Assembly: GCF_030582395.1 (NCBI RefSeq)
Contig: NZ_CP104381.1
Coordinates: 2,480,001-2,544,000, forward strand
Reading direction: 5' to 3'
Length of the DNA: 64,000 bases
From: Ralstonia pickettii
GTDB lineage: Bacteria; Pseudomonadota; Gammaproteobacteria; Burkholderiales; Burkholderiaceae
Positions within the stretch are counted from its first letter, which is position 1. Each line of letters begins with the position of its first letter. Made by a program: the position numbers and the translations under genes. Shown piece after piece: positions 8,808 to 18,160 of the stretch. The notes under the pieces are model-generated. The model did not search any database, was not told where the DNA came from, and worked only from the letters and a program-made list of their open reading frames with translations.

Positions 8808-9575
8808 ATGACTACGCTTCCGTTTTCAACCGCCCTGCTCGTCGCGGCGGCCGGCGTTTATGCCGGCGCCCAGAATGCCCTCGCGGGCGGCGGATCGTTC
8901 ATCACGTTCCCCGCATTGCTGCTGGCCGGGCTCAACCCGCTAGGCGCCAACATGACCTCGACGATCGCGCTGTTCCCCAGCCAGATCACCTCGTCGATCG
9001 CGGGGCGAAAACTGGCCGGCGGCGTCGATGCCGGCGAGCATCACCTGTCGCTGCGGCAGCTCATTGTCATCAGTCTGGTGGGCGGCGTGCTCGGCGCGTT
9101 GTTGCTGCTGGCAACGCCACCGTCGTTCTTCGCCAAGCTCGTGCCGTATCTCGTGCTGTTTGCAACCAGCGTGTTTGCGTGGGGCAGCTTTCGCCGCAAA
9201 CCGCTGCATGCGGCATCGGGCATGTCGACCACCGCGCTCGCAACCGCCCAATTTGCGATTGCCATTTACGGCGGCTACTTCGGCGGCGGAATCGGCTTCC
9301 TGATGCTCGCCGCGCTCACGGTGGCCGGCCAGCAGGTGCGCATGGCGGGCGCGACCAAGAACGTGCTCGCCATGACGATGAATGCATCGGCCGTGGCGGT
9401 GTTTGCGTTCTCCCCGCAGGTCAACTGGGCTGCCGTGGTGGCGCTGGGCATCGGGGGCATCGCAGGCGGATTCGCCGGTGCGTGGCTGCTGCACCGGCTG
9501 CCGGAAAAAGTGCTGCGCGGCTTCGTGGTCATCGTCGGGGTCATCCTGACGGTCTGGCTCTTCATGCGCGCTTGA
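8808..9575 (+). CDS. TauE/SafE family membrane transporter (sulfite/anion exporter type)
   Basis: 255-aa integral membrane protein with about seven to eight hydrophobic helices. The paired TauE/SafE repeats are visible: an N-terminal GAQNALAGGGSFITFPALL block and a second-half IYGGYFGGGIGFLML block. The family moves sulfite, sulfoacetate and other small organic or sulfur anions; the substrate cannot be read here. The ATG at 8808 is chosen because upstream codons are proline-rich and non-hydrophobic. It lies 68 bp after the permease fusion and could be co-transcribed with it. Confidence 0.85.
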   Translation: MTTLPFSTALLVAAAGVYAGAQNALAGGGSFITFPALLLAGLNPLGANMTSTIALFPSQITSSIAGRKLAGGVDAGEHHLSLRQLIVISLVGGVLGALLLLATPPSFFAKLVPYLVLFATSVFAWGSFRRKPLHAASGMSTTALATAQFAIAIYGGYFGGGIGFLMLAALTVAGQQVRMAGATKNVLAMTMNASAVAVFAFSPQVNWAAVVALGIGGIAGGFAGAWLLHRLPEKVLRGFVVIVGVILTVWLFMRA

Positions 9576-9742
9576 ATGCAGCATCCGCTGGCGGCTTGAC
9601 AGCGTTTGTCCGACAGGCGGTTCAGTCTGCGCCGACTGTCCGTCGGGTTAACGCTTCCCTATTGTGACGTTCTGGATGCACCTCGTGGCACGCGGCATGC
9701 GTGCCCTGAAGTCGACCCTGTTTCACAACAAGGAGAACGAGC

Positions 9743-10186
9743 ATGCAAGCACACAAGATGTCGAGTCTGGCCGCCGCAATCGCCGTGGCCGCCTGTGCGT
9801 GGATCGGCGCGGCGCCCGCGCAGGCCCAGCAGAAGGATCACAGCGCAGTGACGGGCGTCGACAGCCCGATGGAGGGCCCGCGCACCCAGGTACAGCGCAA
9901 TGCCGATGCCGCTGCCAACCCCGGCTATCACAACACCGCGACCGGCGCACAGCCGGAAGCCACGCCCGGCACGCTCAAGCAGAAAGTCCACCGCGCGCAC
10001 GTGAAGACCGACAAGTGGGTCGACAAGCACGTCACGCACCGTCACGGCAAGGGCTCGTCGGCGGCGGAGTCATCGTCGGACCGCGCATTCTGGTCGCGCC
10101 GCGCCAACCAGTGCGACTCGCTGGTGGGGGAAGCCCAGCGGGTCTGCCGAGAGCGTCGCTCGGACACCGCGGGCAGCGGTCAATAA
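9743..10186 (+). CDS. exported hypothetical protein, 147 aa
   Basis: Unknown function. Residues 1-28 form a signal peptide (AAPAQAQ), and AAGGAG lies 7 bp before the ATG. The mature part is highly polar, rich in His, Gln, Lys and Ser, with a basic stretch KVHRAHVKTDKWVDKHVTHR in the middle and two Cys near the C-terminus (NQCDSL and RVCRER) that could form a disulfide. The low-complexity N-terminal half suggests disorder. It stands alone, with a TTGACA at 9597 upstream (no good -10 found) and a strong terminator after it. Confidence 0.7.
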   Translation: MQAHKMSSLAAAIAVAACAWIGAAPAQAQQKDHSAVTGVDSPMEGPRTQVQRNADAAANPGYHNTATGAQPEATPGTLKQKVHRAHVKTDKWVDKHVTHRHGKGSSAAESSSDRAFWSRRANQCDSLVGEAQRVCRERRSDTAGSGQ

Positions 10187-10203
10187 ACGCACCCTGCCCA
10201 TGA

Positions 10204-10235
10204 AAAAAAGCCGACGTTTGCGCGTCGGCTTTTTT
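10204..10235. terminator. bidirectional terminator
   Basis: The stem GCCGACG/CGTCGGC is flanked by A6 on the left and T6 on the right, so it can serve both the exported-protein gene and the convergent GntP gene. Confidence 0.85.
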
Positions 10236-10254
10236 CATTGCGGCGGCGTCTGCG

Positions 10255-11655
10255 TCAGACGATGCCGGTGGCGTAGAACACGGCAATCACGAAGAACACT
10301 GCCAGCGTCTTTATGATCGTCACGCAGAACACATCGCGATACGCCTCGCGGTGCGTCAGGCCCGTCACAGCCAGCAGCGTGATCACGGCGCCATTGTGCG
10401 GCAGCGTGTCCATGCCACCCGAGGCCATCGCCGCCACACGATGCAGCACCTCCATCGGAATGCCTGTCGCCTGCGCGGCCTGCACAAACTGGTCGGCCAT
10501 GGCCGCCAGTGCAATGCTCATGCCGCCCGATGCGGAACCGGTGATGCCGGCAAGGGTGCTCACCGTCACCGCTTCATTGACGAGCGGATTCGGAATCGCG
10601 CGGAGGCCATCGGCCAGCACCAGGAAACCCGGCAGCGCGGCGATCACGCCACCAAAACCGTATTCCGAAGCGGTGTTCATCGCGGCCAGCAAGGCGCCCG
10701 ACACGGCCGCCTTGCTGCCGTCCGCAAAGCGGCCCTTCACGGCGCGAAAGCCAAATACGAGCACCACGATGATGCCGATCAACAGCGCCGCTTCCACGGC
10801 CCAGATCGCGGTCAGCTTGTCCGCTTCAACGGTCAGCGGCTTGGGCAGTCCGGGCAACGCAACGGTCACGACCTTGCCGTACCACGTCGGAATCCAGCGC
10901 GTGAACAGCAGGTTCATCACGCCCACCAGCACCAGCGGCGACAGCGCGACGAGCGGGTGCGCCAGCGTGCCGGTCTCGGCCGTTTCGGGCTCGTTCACCA
11001 GCTTGGTCAGGCCGTGGTCATAGCCCTGGCCATTGCGCAGTGCCACGCGGCGGCGCCATTCCAGATACGACATGCCCACCACGATGATGAACAGCGCACC
11101 GATGGTACCCAGCCACGGCGCGGCCCAAGAGGTGGTGTGGAAGAACGTGGTCGGGATGATGTTTTGAATCTGGGGCGTGCCCGGCAGCGAATCCATCGTG
11201 AACGAGAACGCGCCCAGCGCGATCGTGCCCGGGATGAGGCGCTTGGGGATGTTGCCCTGGCGGAACATTTCCGCTGCAAACGGGTACACGGCGAACACCA
11301 CCACGAACAGCGACACGCCGCCGTACGTCAGCAGCGCACACACCAGCACGATGGAGAGCATCGCCCGCTTGGCCCCCACCACGCGGATGACCGATGCAAC
11401 GATGGAGCGCGAAAACCCCGACAGCTCGATCACCTTGCCGAAGACAGCACCGAGCAGGAACACCGGGAAATACAGTTTGACGAAGCCGACCATCTTCTCC
11501 ATGAAGATGCCGGAGAACACCGGCGCCACAGCCGATGGATCAGTCAGCAGCACCGCGGCCAGGGCAGCCAGCGGTGCAAACAGGATGACGCTGTATCCGC
11601 GATACGCGGCGAACATTAGAAATGCCAGCGCAGCCAGCACAATGATGACGGACAT
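10255..11655 (-). CDS. GntP-family permease (gluconate/hydroxy-acid:proton symporter type)
   Basis: 466-aa membrane protein with about twelve helices and the GntP fold. Recognisable blocks are YGGVSLFVVVFAVYPFA, FTMDSLPGTPQIQN and, near the C-terminus, GITGSASGGMSIAL with SGGMDTLPHNGAVIT. The family imports gluconate, 3-hydroxybutyrate or other hydroxy acids with protons. The substrate is not determinable, and no sugar-acid catabolic gene is adjacent. The ATG at 11655 is chosen over a TTG two codons upstream because GAGGAG sits 7 bp before it. Confidence 0.85.
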   Translation of the reverse strand: MSVIIVLAALAFLMFAAYRGYSVILFAPLAALAAVLLTDPSAVAPVFSGIFMEKMVGFVKLYFPVFLLGAVFGKVIELSGFSRSIVASVIRVVGAKRAMLSIVLVCALLTYGGVSLFVVVFAVYPFAAEMFRQGNIPKRLIPGTIALGAFSFTMDSLPGTPQIQNIIPTTFFHTTSWAAPWLGTIGALFIIVVGMSYLEWRRRVALRNGQGYDHGLTKLVNEPETAETGTLAHPLVALSPLVLVGVMNLLFTRWIPTWYGKVVTVALPGLPKPLTVEADKLTAIWAVEAALLIGIIVVLVFGFRAVKGRFADGSKAAVSGALLAAMNTASEYGFGGVIAALPGFLVLADGLRAIPNPLVNEAVTVSTLAGITGSASGGMSIALAAMADQFVQAAQATGIPMEVLHRVAAMASGGMDTLPHNGAVITLLAVTGLTHREAYRDVFCVTIIKTLAVFFVIAVFYATGIV

Positions 11656-11818
11656 CGACAATCTCCTCGCATGCTTTTCTTTTTAAGAGCGAAGGATTGT
11701 ATGTCGCGATGCAACAGATTCCGTTACGCAATCACGCGTATTGAACTGGCGGCGGAACTGACGTTCGCGTGCGCCCGACGGGCGTCCTCGTCACGTTGAA
11801 ACAGGCCGACATGACCGA

Positions 11819-12151
11819 TCAGTGGTGATGTCCCCACCCGCCGCGACCGCCCCATCCGCGCCCACCCCAGCCGCGATGGCAGCCCCAGCAGCCGCCTCCG
11901 CCAATCCAAACGCTGCCGAACACAGGCGCTGGATAAACCGGCGCGGGGTAATAGGCCGGCCCGTAGTAGTAATAAGGATCGTACGGATACGCTGCCACCG
12001 GTGCAGGCGCCACAGCGGCAGGCGCGATCGGGTTGCCATAAGCGTCGTAATACGGCGCGACCACACAGCCGCCCAGCAGGACGACCGCGCATGCGACCAC
12101 CACGCCCGGCAGGATGGCGGCGCGACGGCCTGGTTGCGATGTCGGGGTCAT
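11819..12151 (-). CDS. small lipoprotein with Tyr/Pro-rich and Gly/Trp/His-rich tail
   Basis: About 110 aa. The N-terminus has positive charges, a hydrophobic core and the lipobox LLGGC, so the mature protein is lipid-anchored. It continues with a Tyr/Pro/Ala-rich stretch (PYDPYYYYGPAYYP) and a Gly/Trp/Arg/His tail ending in three His. Two ATG codons are adjacent (12154 and 12151); GGAG is better spaced for 12151. The composition recalls YXWGXW-type or surface lipoproteins, but I would not assign a function. The His tail could bind metal. Confidence 0.65.
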   Translation of the reverse strand: MTPTSQPGRRAAILPGVVVACAVVLLGGCVVAPYYDAYGNPIAPAAVAPAPVAAYPYDPYYYYGPAYYPAPVYPAPVFGSVWIGGGGCWGCHRGWGGRGWGGRGGWGHHH

Positions 12152-12331
12152 CATGTGCTCCGTTGGATGCATGTGGATATGCGTTCGACAGTGTTTGGCC
12201 GCCTCAATTCCAAGGACTTCGCATGCCGCAGCACCGGATCGCTGCCGGATCACTTACCATGACCGCTTCGCCGCCCGGGCTGGGGAGAGATCGAGGCAGG
12301 CGATGTCCATAAAACACTGGAGGACACATCC

Positions 12332-13663
12332 ATGCAAGCCACGGCAGCGCCCACCCAGGGCGATCGGGCACCGGCACCGGCCATCTCTGCGGCCACCCGA
12401 CGCAAGGCCATCATCGCCGCCACGATCGGCAACGGCCTCGAATGGTTCGACTTTACGGTCTACAGCTTCTTCGCCGTCATCATCGCCAAGCTGTTCTTCC
12501 CCACCGGCAACGACTTCACCTCGTTCATGCTGACGGTCGCCACGTTTGGCGTGGGATTCTTCATGCGCCCGGTGGGCGCCGTCGTTCTAGGCATCTACGC
12601 CGACCGCGTCGGCCGCAAGGCTGCGCTCACGCTCACCATCATGCTGATGGCGATCGGCACGGCCATCATCGGCCTTGCGCCGACGTACGCGCAAATCGGT
12701 ATTGGCGCGCCCATCCTGATCGTGATCGCGCGGCTCATCCAGGGCTTCTCTGCTGGCGGTGAAGTCGGGGGCGCCACGGCCTTCCTGATCGAGTATTCAC
12801 CAGACGAACGGCGCGGCTACTTCGCAAGCTGGCAGCAGGCGAGCCAAGGCATCTCGTTCATTCTCGGTGCCGCCATGGGCGCGATCGTCACGAACGGCCT
12901 GTCGCCGGAGCAGATCGATGCATGGGGCTGGCGCATTCCATTCCTGTTCGGCCTGCTGATCGGCCCGGTCGGCATGTACATCCGCTCGCACCTGCACGAG
13001 CCGCCCGCCTTTGAAGCGCAGAAGGCAAAGGCCGCGAAAGAGTCGCGCCTGGCACCGCTGTCGCAAGTGCTGCGCGATCATCCGCGCGAGGTGCTAGGCG
13101 GCCTGGGCGTGACGATTCTCTGGACCGTCTGCACGTACACGCTGGTGTTCTACATGCCGACGTATGCGAAGCAACAGCTGGGTCTGCCGCTAGGCGCGAC
13201 ATTCCAGTCGACAGCGCTGTGCGGCGCGATCATCTTCGTGCTGTGCCCGCTCATGGGCACCCTGTCCGACCGCATCGGGCGCAAGCGCATGCTGGGCACG
13301 GTGGCGCTGATCATCGCAGCGGCAGCGTATCCGCTCTTCCACTGGCTCAACGTCCACCCGACGGTGCAGACACTGCTGCAGGTGCAGGTGATCCTGGGTG
13401 TGTTGCTGGCGGCGTTCACGGGCCCGGCGCCGGCCGTGCTGGCCGAGCAGTTTCCGACGGCGGTGCGCTCCACCGGCCTGTCGATTTCATACAACCTGGC
13501 GGTCACCATCTTCGGTGGTTTCGCCCCGTTGATCGTGACGTGGCTGATTGCCAGTTCGGGCAGCAAGCTCGCACCGTCGTACTACGTGATGGCCGCGGCG
13601 ATCATCAGCGTGCTTGCGCTGTCGCTGATGCACGACCGCACGGGCAAGCCGATCGAAAAGTAA
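12332..13663 (+). CDS. MFS transporter, metabolite:H+ symporter (citrate/ProP-like) family
   Basis: 443-aa major facilitator with twelve predicted helices. It carries the MHS-family hallmarks GNGLEWFDFTVYS in helix 1, RPVGAVVLGIYADRVGRKAAL in the loop 2-3 signature region, and LIQGFSAGGEVGGATAFLIEY. Relatives transport citrate, tricarballylate, ketoglutarate, shikimate or betaine; the substrate is unknown. GGAGG lies 8 bp upstream of the ATG. It is monocistronic and convergent with the NAD(P)-binding gene over a shared hairpin. Confidence 0.88.
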   Translation: MQATAAPTQGDRAPAPAISAATRRKAIIAATIGNGLEWFDFTVYSFFAVIIAKLFFPTGNDFTSFMLTVATFGVGFFMRPVGAVVLGIYADRVGRKAALTLTIMLMAIGTAIIGLAPTYAQIGIGAPILIVIARLIQGFSAGGEVGGATAFLIEYSPDERRGYFASWQQASQGISFILGAAMGAIVTNGLSPEQIDAWGWRIPFLFGLLIGPVGMYIRSHLHEPPAFEAQKAKAAKESRLAPLSQVLRDHPREVLGGLGVTILWTVCTYTLVFYMPTYAKQQLGLPLGATFQSTALCGAIIFVLCPLMGTLSDRIGRKRMLGTVALIIAAAAYPLFHWLNVHPTVQTLLQVQVILGVLLAAFTGPAPAVLAEQFPTAVRSTGLSISYNLAVTIFGGFAPLIVTWLIASSGSKLAPSYYVMAAAIISVLALSLMHDRTGKPIEK

Positions 13664-13699
13664 TGGCGTGAAATAGACGCAGACGACACAAGAGTGAAC

Positions 13700-13729
13700 A
13701 ACGGCCGGTGGATCATCCCACCGGCCGTT
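13700..13729. terminator. hairpin terminator between convergent genes
   Basis: A perfect 12-bp stem (13700-13711 with 13718-13729) is followed by CGTCTTTT on the plus strand. It overlaps the last codons of the minus-strand gene. Confidence 0.65.
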
Positions 13730-14465
13730 CGTCTTTTGCGCCGAGCAACGCCGCGTTTTCCAGCACCCGCACACCGGGCGCATCCACGCGCGCTGCCGTG
13801 ACGAGCGCCGCCGCCACCGATTCCGCCGACACCGGCCGCCACGTCCGGGGCACCATCCATCCGATTGCGCGCGACAGGGCTTGCGCAATGCGCTCGCCGA
13901 GGCGAAATTCCGTGCGCGCGCCGAGCAGCAGCGAGGGCCGGACCACCGTCACCGAAGGAAAGCCGATCGCCAGGATTTCAGCCTCCACTTCGCCCTTGCA
14001 GCGGTTGTAGAAAACGCGCGAGCGCGCGTCGGCGCCCAACGCGCTCACCAGCAGAAAATGATGCGCGCCGGCAGCAAATGCGCGCCGCGCCAGATCAACC
14101 GGATACTCGACATCAACGCGCCGGAATGCTGCCTGGGAACCGGCCTGGCGGATGGTCGTGCCGAGCGCGCAGATGACGATGTCGGCGGCAAACGCAGACT
14201 GGATTTCCAGGGCATCCAGGCGATCGAAATCGACCACGCATTCGCGCAATCGACCCGGCGCGGCCTGCCCTGGTGTCAAGGCCCCGCGTCGGCGTACAAG
14301 GGCGGTCACGCTGCCTGCCCACGGCTGCGCGACCAGCCGACGCACTACCGCACGGCCCACCAGTCCGTTGGCGCCGGCCACCAGAACGGACGGTCCGCGC
14401 GGTTGCTCAGGCGCTTCGCCACCCGCCGCGAAGCCTTGTCCGACAGGCATTTGCGCACTCGACAT
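13713..14465 (-). CDS. NAD(P)-binding Rossmann-fold protein (NmrA/TIP30-like)
   Basis: 250-aa atypical short-chain dehydrogenase. The nucleotide-binding motif GANGLVGRAVV starts near residue 31, and a YNRCKGEVE segment supplies the YxxxK pair of the extended SDR or HTATIP2/NAD(P)H-binding families. The reaction is unknown; members act as redox sensors or oxidoreductases. The start at 14465 is preceded by GGAG at 6 bp, and a second ATG four codons earlier lacks this spacing. It is divergent from hupB. Confidence 0.75.
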   Translation of the reverse strand: MSSAQMPVGQGFAAGGEAPEQPRGPSVLVAGANGLVGRAVVRRLVAQPWAGSVTALVRRRGALTPGQAAPGRLRECVVDFDRLDALEIQSAFAADIVICALGTTIRQAGSQAAFRRVDVEYPVDLARRAFAAGAHHFLLVSALGADARSRVFYNRCKGEVEAEILAIGFPSVTVVRPSLLLGARTEFRLGERIAQALSRAIGWMVPRTWRPVSAESVAAALVTAARVDAPGVRVLENAALLGAKDERPVG

Positions 14466-14776
14466 GATGTTCTCCATGAAGTTGGCACTGGCCCAGAAAC
14501 ACAGTGTACGGCGTCTGGAGAGCCGGTTGGCTGCCATGCCGCTTGCGCGGTTTCGGTGCGCTCCTCGCGTGAAGAACGCTGGCGGAAATGCAAACAAACG
14601 GCGTCGATATCAGGTGTTTCCCGGATGCCTTCCCGCAAACCCATACGGGGCAAGTGTCGGCTGCAAGCAACGGCCCGCAAACCCTTGCAGTTAGGGGATG
14701 TGCAACCCTTCACAACGGTGATATAAAACGGGTCGCAGTACAACGCTGTCCAACAAACCTGAAGTGGGGAACTGAC
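14466..14776 (+). promoter_or_regulatory. 311-bp region upstream of hupB with candidate promoter
   Basis: No gene is seen. On the plus strand TGTGCA (14699-14704) and TATAAA (14722-14727) are separated by 17 bp and lie about 50 bp before the hupB start. The -35 match is weak. The minus-strand promoter for the NAD(P)-binding gene must also lie here but is not clear. Confidence 0.35.
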
Positions 14777-15061
14777 ATGACGACCAAATCCGAACTCGTA
14801 GCCGCCATTGCGAAAGACGCTGAACTGAGCAACGCCGCCGCTGAGCGCGCGCTGAACTCCGCGCTGGAAAACATCAAGAAGACCGTCGCCAAGGGCGGCA
14901 CCATCACGCTGGTTGGCTTCGGTTCGTTCTCGTCGGGCAAGCGTGCTGCACGCACCGGCCGCAACCCGCGCACCGGCGAAGCCATCAAGATCCCGGCAAC
15001 CAAGACCGTGAAGTTCACGGCTGGCAAGGGCTTCAAGGACGCCGTGAACAAGAAGAAGTAA
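14777..15061 (+). CDS. hupB: nucleoid protein HU
   Basis: 94-aa DNA-binding and DNA-bending protein of the HU/IHF family. It contains the beta-arm signature region [21 protein letters not shown] with the intercalating proline, and the usual helical N-terminus. It carries a lysine-rich end, [13 protein letters not shown] compacts the nucleoid and assists replication and repair. The start is set by GGGGAACTGAC before the ATG. The HU rather than IHF identity rests on the overall motif. It is monocistronic, with a strong terminator. Confidence 0.9.
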   Translation: MTTKSELVAAIAKDAELSNAAAERALNSALENIKKTVAKGGTITLVGFGSFSSGKRAARTGRNPRTGEAIKIPATKTVKFTAGKGFKDAVNKKK

Positions 15062-15108
15062 GAGTCTTCTGCCGAGCCCCGGCATGCGTGCCGGGCCGGG
15101 AGACTTGC

Positions 15109-15137
15109 AAGGGACCCTACGGGGTCCCTTTTCTTTT
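15109..15137 (+). terminator. Rho-independent terminator of hupB
   Basis: AAGGGACC pairs with GGTCCCTT, followed by TTCTTTT. A second GC-rich hairpin (CCCGGCA/TGCCGGG) lies just upstream, around 15078-15095. Confidence 0.8.
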
Positions 15138-15157
15138 GTGCGTTTGATCTGGCAACG

Positions 15158-15736
15158 TCAGCCAACCGGCCACAAAGCCACCAGATAACCGACCGAACCG
15201 ACACGCGCGATAACCGTATCCGGATCGCCCTCTGCATCGAGCCATGCAGCAGCCCCCTGCGGTACGTCGTCGGCGCCGATCGACAACACGCCGTGCACGC
15301 AATACACCAGCCATTGCATGCCCGCATGCAAGCGCGGCAGTGAACGACGCTCGCCGGCCGCAAGAGCGATGGCCTCGGCACGATGCGCCCAGGCGTCGCG
15401 CCGCGTCATCACGTTGAAATCCGACAGCGGTGCATCCAGCGTGGCATGCACATCGGCTTCACCGGGAAAGCGTGCGGGGGCCTCGCCGGGCGCGAGCGTC
15501 ACGGCTTCGGCGTCGGCGCGGTGCATCGTCAGCCGGCCACCCGCGATCACCGCCAACGAGCGGTCAATGCCGGCAAAACGCGAGAACGGCCCCGCCGCAT
15601 CCACCTGCGCAGTGCTCACGCGCCAGTCGAAATGGTCGAGCGTGGCGCCAGCCGGCGCGATGGCGATTTCAGTCGTGACACCGCCGCCGTTCTTCCACGG
15701 CATGCGGCGCATTGCATTTGCAGGGATCAGTTTCAT
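15158..15736 (-). CDS. hutD: HutD/Ves family cupin protein
   Basis: 192-aa protein of the HutD/Ves double cupin family. It opens with the characteristic [15 protein letters not shown] motif and continues with [19 protein letters not shown] and a DFNVMTRR block. HutD is thought to limit flux through histidine degradation, possibly by binding formylglutamate; that role comes from Pseudomonas work and is not proven here. Its ATG overlaps the hutG stop codon (ATGA, 15733-15736), so translation is coupled. It is the last gene of the operon. Confidence 0.85.
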   Translation of the reverse strand: MKLIPANAMRRMPWKNGGGVTTEIAIAPAGATLDHFDWRVSTAQVDAAGPFSRFAGIDRSLAVIAGGRLTMHRADAEAVTLAPGEAPARFPGEADVHATLDAPLSDFNVMTRRDAWAHRAEAIALAAGERRSLPRLHAGMQWLVYCVHGVLSIGADDVPQGAAAWLDAEGDPDTVIARVGSVGYLVALWPVG

Positions 15737-16680
15737 GAGCGGCGCAACAAGTGATACGCCAGGCGCGCCGCAACGCGCACGGTGCGGCGATCCTGATCGT
15801 ATTCGGGATTGGTCTCGGCGATGTCTGCCACGCGCACCTTGCCGGTGGCGCAAACGTGCTGCACGAGGGCCTCGAGCACCGGAAGCGTGATGCCGTACGC
15901 TGCGGGCGCGGACACGCCGGGCGCCACGGCGGCGGCCAGCACATCCATGTCGATGGTCAGGTAGACGTGATCGGCATCAGCCAGCCATGCATCGAGATCG
16001 GCCATGCGCGCATCGAGGTGCCGCTCCTGCATGTCGGTATCTTCCACGTAGTGCGCGTGCAGCGCGTCGGCGCGGTCGAACAGCGCGGGCGTGTTCGACA
16101 GGCGGCTGACACCGAGGCAGCAATACGTCAGGTCGATACCGTGCGCGGCGCAGTCTTCGGCGATCTGGTCGAACGGCGTGCCGGAGTTCCCGGGGCGACT
16201 CGTGCGCAGGTCGAAATGCGCATCGAAATTGACGACCGCGAGGCGCCCGCCCCAACCTTGTTTCTGCCAATGCTGACGCAGTCCTTGGTACGTGCCGAAA
16301 GCCACCTCGTGACCGCCCCCGAGCAACACTGGCCGCGCGCCCGCATCGAGCAATTCGCACACGCATTCCGCAAGTGCGGTTTGCGCGCGTTCCAGATCAC
16401 CGTCGTCACATGTGACATCGCCCGCATCGGCGAGCGCGGAAAGACCATGTGCAGGTACGTTGGCCAACGCACGGCGGATTTCACGCGGGCCCTGTGCCGC
16501 ACCGGCCCGGCCGTGGTTGCGAACGACGCCCGCATCGCACGCAAACCCCAGCAGCGCGGGCACGCCGGACAACGTCGTCGCATCGGCCGACTGCACGATC
16601 TGGAACAGGCGCGTCACGTCACCGCGCTCGCCGGTGTCGTCACGCCCCTGCCAGACGGAGGCATCGAACATCGTCCTCAT
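15733..16680 (-). CDS. hutG: formimidoylglutamase (ureohydrolase family)
   Basis: 315-aa Mn2+ enzyme that hydrolyses N-formimidoyl-L-glutamate to glutamate and formamide, the last step of one histidine-degradation route. Ureohydrolase metal motifs are visible: [18 protein letters not shown] and [22 protein letters not shown]. The APGVSAPAA version is typical of HutG rather than arginase or agmatinase. The ATG overlaps the stop of the upstream ATPase gene (16677-16680), and its own stop overlaps hutD. The other hut genes (hutH, hutU, hutI) are not in the window. Confidence 0.85.
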   Translation of the reverse strand: MRTMFDASVWQGRDDTGERGDVTRLFQIVQSADATTLSGVPALLGFACDAGVVRNHGRAGAAQGPREIRRALANVPAHGLSALADAGDVTCDDGDLERAQTALAECVCELLDAGARPVLLGGGHEVAFGTYQGLRQHWQKQGWGGRLAVVNFDAHFDLRTSRPGNSGTPFDQIAEDCAAHGIDLTYCCLGVSRLSNTPALFDRADALHAHYVEDTDMQERHLDARMADLDAWLADADHVYLTIDMDVLAAAVAPGVSAPAAYGITLPVLEALVQHVCATGKVRVADIAETNPEYDQDRRTVRVAARLAYHLLRRS

Positions 16681-17477
16681 GCGCGTGTCAGCACCGCTTG
16701 CAGGAACGAACGCGTGCGCGCTTCCTTGGGCTCGCCGAAGATGACCGACGGCGGCCCGGCTTCGACGATGCCGCCGCCGTCCATCACCACCACCACGTCG
16801 GCCACTTCGCGTGCAAAGCCCATCTCGTGCGTGACCACGAGCATCGTCATGCCTTCCTTGGCGAGCACCTTCATCACCTGAAGCACTTCGCCAACCAGTT
16901 CTGGGTCAAGCGCGGAGGTCGGTTCGTCGAACAGCATCACCTTGGGCCGCATCGCCAGCGCACGCGCAATGGCCACGCGCTGCTTCTGTCCGCCCGACAG
17001 ACTCGCGGGCATGGCGTCGGCCTTGTGTGCCAAGCCCACTTTCTGCAGCAGCTCGCGCGCTTCCGTCTCTGCTTCGTGCTTCGACTTGCCGCTCAGCATG
17101 CGCGGGCCAACGGTGACGTTGTGCAGCACCGAAAGATGCGGAAACAGGTTGAACGACTGGAACACCATGCCGACCTGCTGGCGCAACTGGTTCAGCTCGC
17201 CATCGGGCAATACCGTGCCGTTGTCGATCAGGCGCTTGCCGCAGATGTCGATGGTGCCGCCTTCGGCTGTTTCCAGCCCGTTGCAGCAGCGCAGGAACGT
17301 GCTCTTGCCAGAGCCGCTGGGGCCGATGACGACGACCACCTGCGACGCGTCAACTTCAAAGTCGATGCCCTTGAGCACGGTGTGATCGCCATACGATTTG
17401 GTGAGCCCGCGGATCTCGATCATGGGAACATCCAGCGCGGATTTGAGCGTTTGCGGGTTCGCATTCGTCATGTTCAT
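16677..17477 (-). CDS. polar amino acid ABC transporter ATPase
   Basis: 266-aa GlnQ/HisP-type ATPase. Walker A is GPSGSGKST, the signature is [15 protein letters not shown], Walker B is [13 protein letters not shown] and the switch His sits in VVTHEMGF. A 20-residue N-terminal extension precedes the core. It powers import through the permease encoded immediately upstream. Its ATG overlaps the permease stop (ATGA, 17474-17477) and its stop overlaps hutG. Inferred cargo is histidine or a histidine-degradation intermediate such as formiminoglutamate, from the operon partners only. Confidence 0.9.
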   Translation of the reverse strand: MNMTNANPQTLKSALDVPMIEIRGLTKSYGDHTVLKGIDFEVDASQVVVVIGPSGSGKSTFLRCCNGLETAEGGTIDICGKRLIDNGTVLPDGELNQLRQQVGMVFQSFNLFPHLSVLHNVTVGPRMLSGKSKHEAETEARELLQKVGLAHKADAMPASLSGGQKQRVAIARALAMRPKVMLFDEPTSALDPELVGEVLQVMKVLAKEGMTMLVVTHEMGFAREVADVVVVMDGGGIVEAGPPSVIFGEPKEARTRSFLQAVLTRA

Positions 17478-18142
17478 TGCACCATGCCTCCCGCACGGAT
17501 GTTGCGCTCAAGCCGGTGCAGCAGATAGCTGGCGGCGCTGGTCAGCACCAGGTACACCAGCGCAATCGCCAGATACACCTCCAGCGAGCGATACGACACG
17601 CTGATGATCTTCTGCCCTTCGTGCATCAGGTCGTGAATCGTGAGCAGCGACACCAGCGCCGAGTTCTTGATCAGCGCGATGAACTCGTTACCAAGCGGCG
17701 GGATCATCCGCACCACGGCCTGCGGCAGGATGATCGCGCGCATCGACTGCGCCGACGACATGCCGATCGAGCGCGCTGCCTCCATCTGCCCGCGATCCAC
17801 CGACTGGATCGCGCCGCGCACGATTTCCGACACATACGCGCCCGAATACACGCCCAGCCCCAGCACGCCGCACACAAACGCCGGCAGCAGGATGTCGAAC
17901 TGCGGCAGCCCGAAGAACAGCAGGAAAAGTTGCACCAGCAGCGGCGTGCCACGGATGAACGTCACGTACACCGTACAGATGCCGTAGATGAATCGGCGGC
18001 GCGGGTTCAACCGCCCGATGCCGATCAGCAAGCCGAGCACGCAGCCGAGCACCAGCGCGGCGGCCGTCACCTCGACCGTGACGAGCGCACCGCGCAGGAT
18101 GTCCGTCCAACCGGCCCAGACAGGAGAGAAATCCAGTTCCAT
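17474..18142 (-). CDS. polar amino acid ABC transporter permease
   Basis: 222-aa inner-membrane permease of the HisM/GlnP family with about five helices. The EAA loop reads [22 protein letters not shown], the docking site for the ATPase. One permease gene is present, so the transporter probably uses a homodimer. It lies 18 bp after the binding-protein gene and overlaps the ATPase gene by 4 bp. Confidence 0.9.
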   Translation of the reverse strand: MELDFSPVWAGWTDILRGALVTVEVTAAALVLGCVLGLLIGIGRLNPRRRFIYGICTVYVTFIRGTPLLVQLFLLFFGLPQFDILLPAFVCGVLGLGVYSGAYVSEIVRGAIQSVDRGQMEAARSIGMSSAQSMRAIILPQAVVRMIPPLGNEFIALIKNSALVSLLTIHDLMHEGQKIISVSYRSLEVYLAIALVYLVLTSAASYLLHRLERNIRAGGMVQ

Positions 18143-18160
18143 CAGCGTGCCCGTCGGTCG

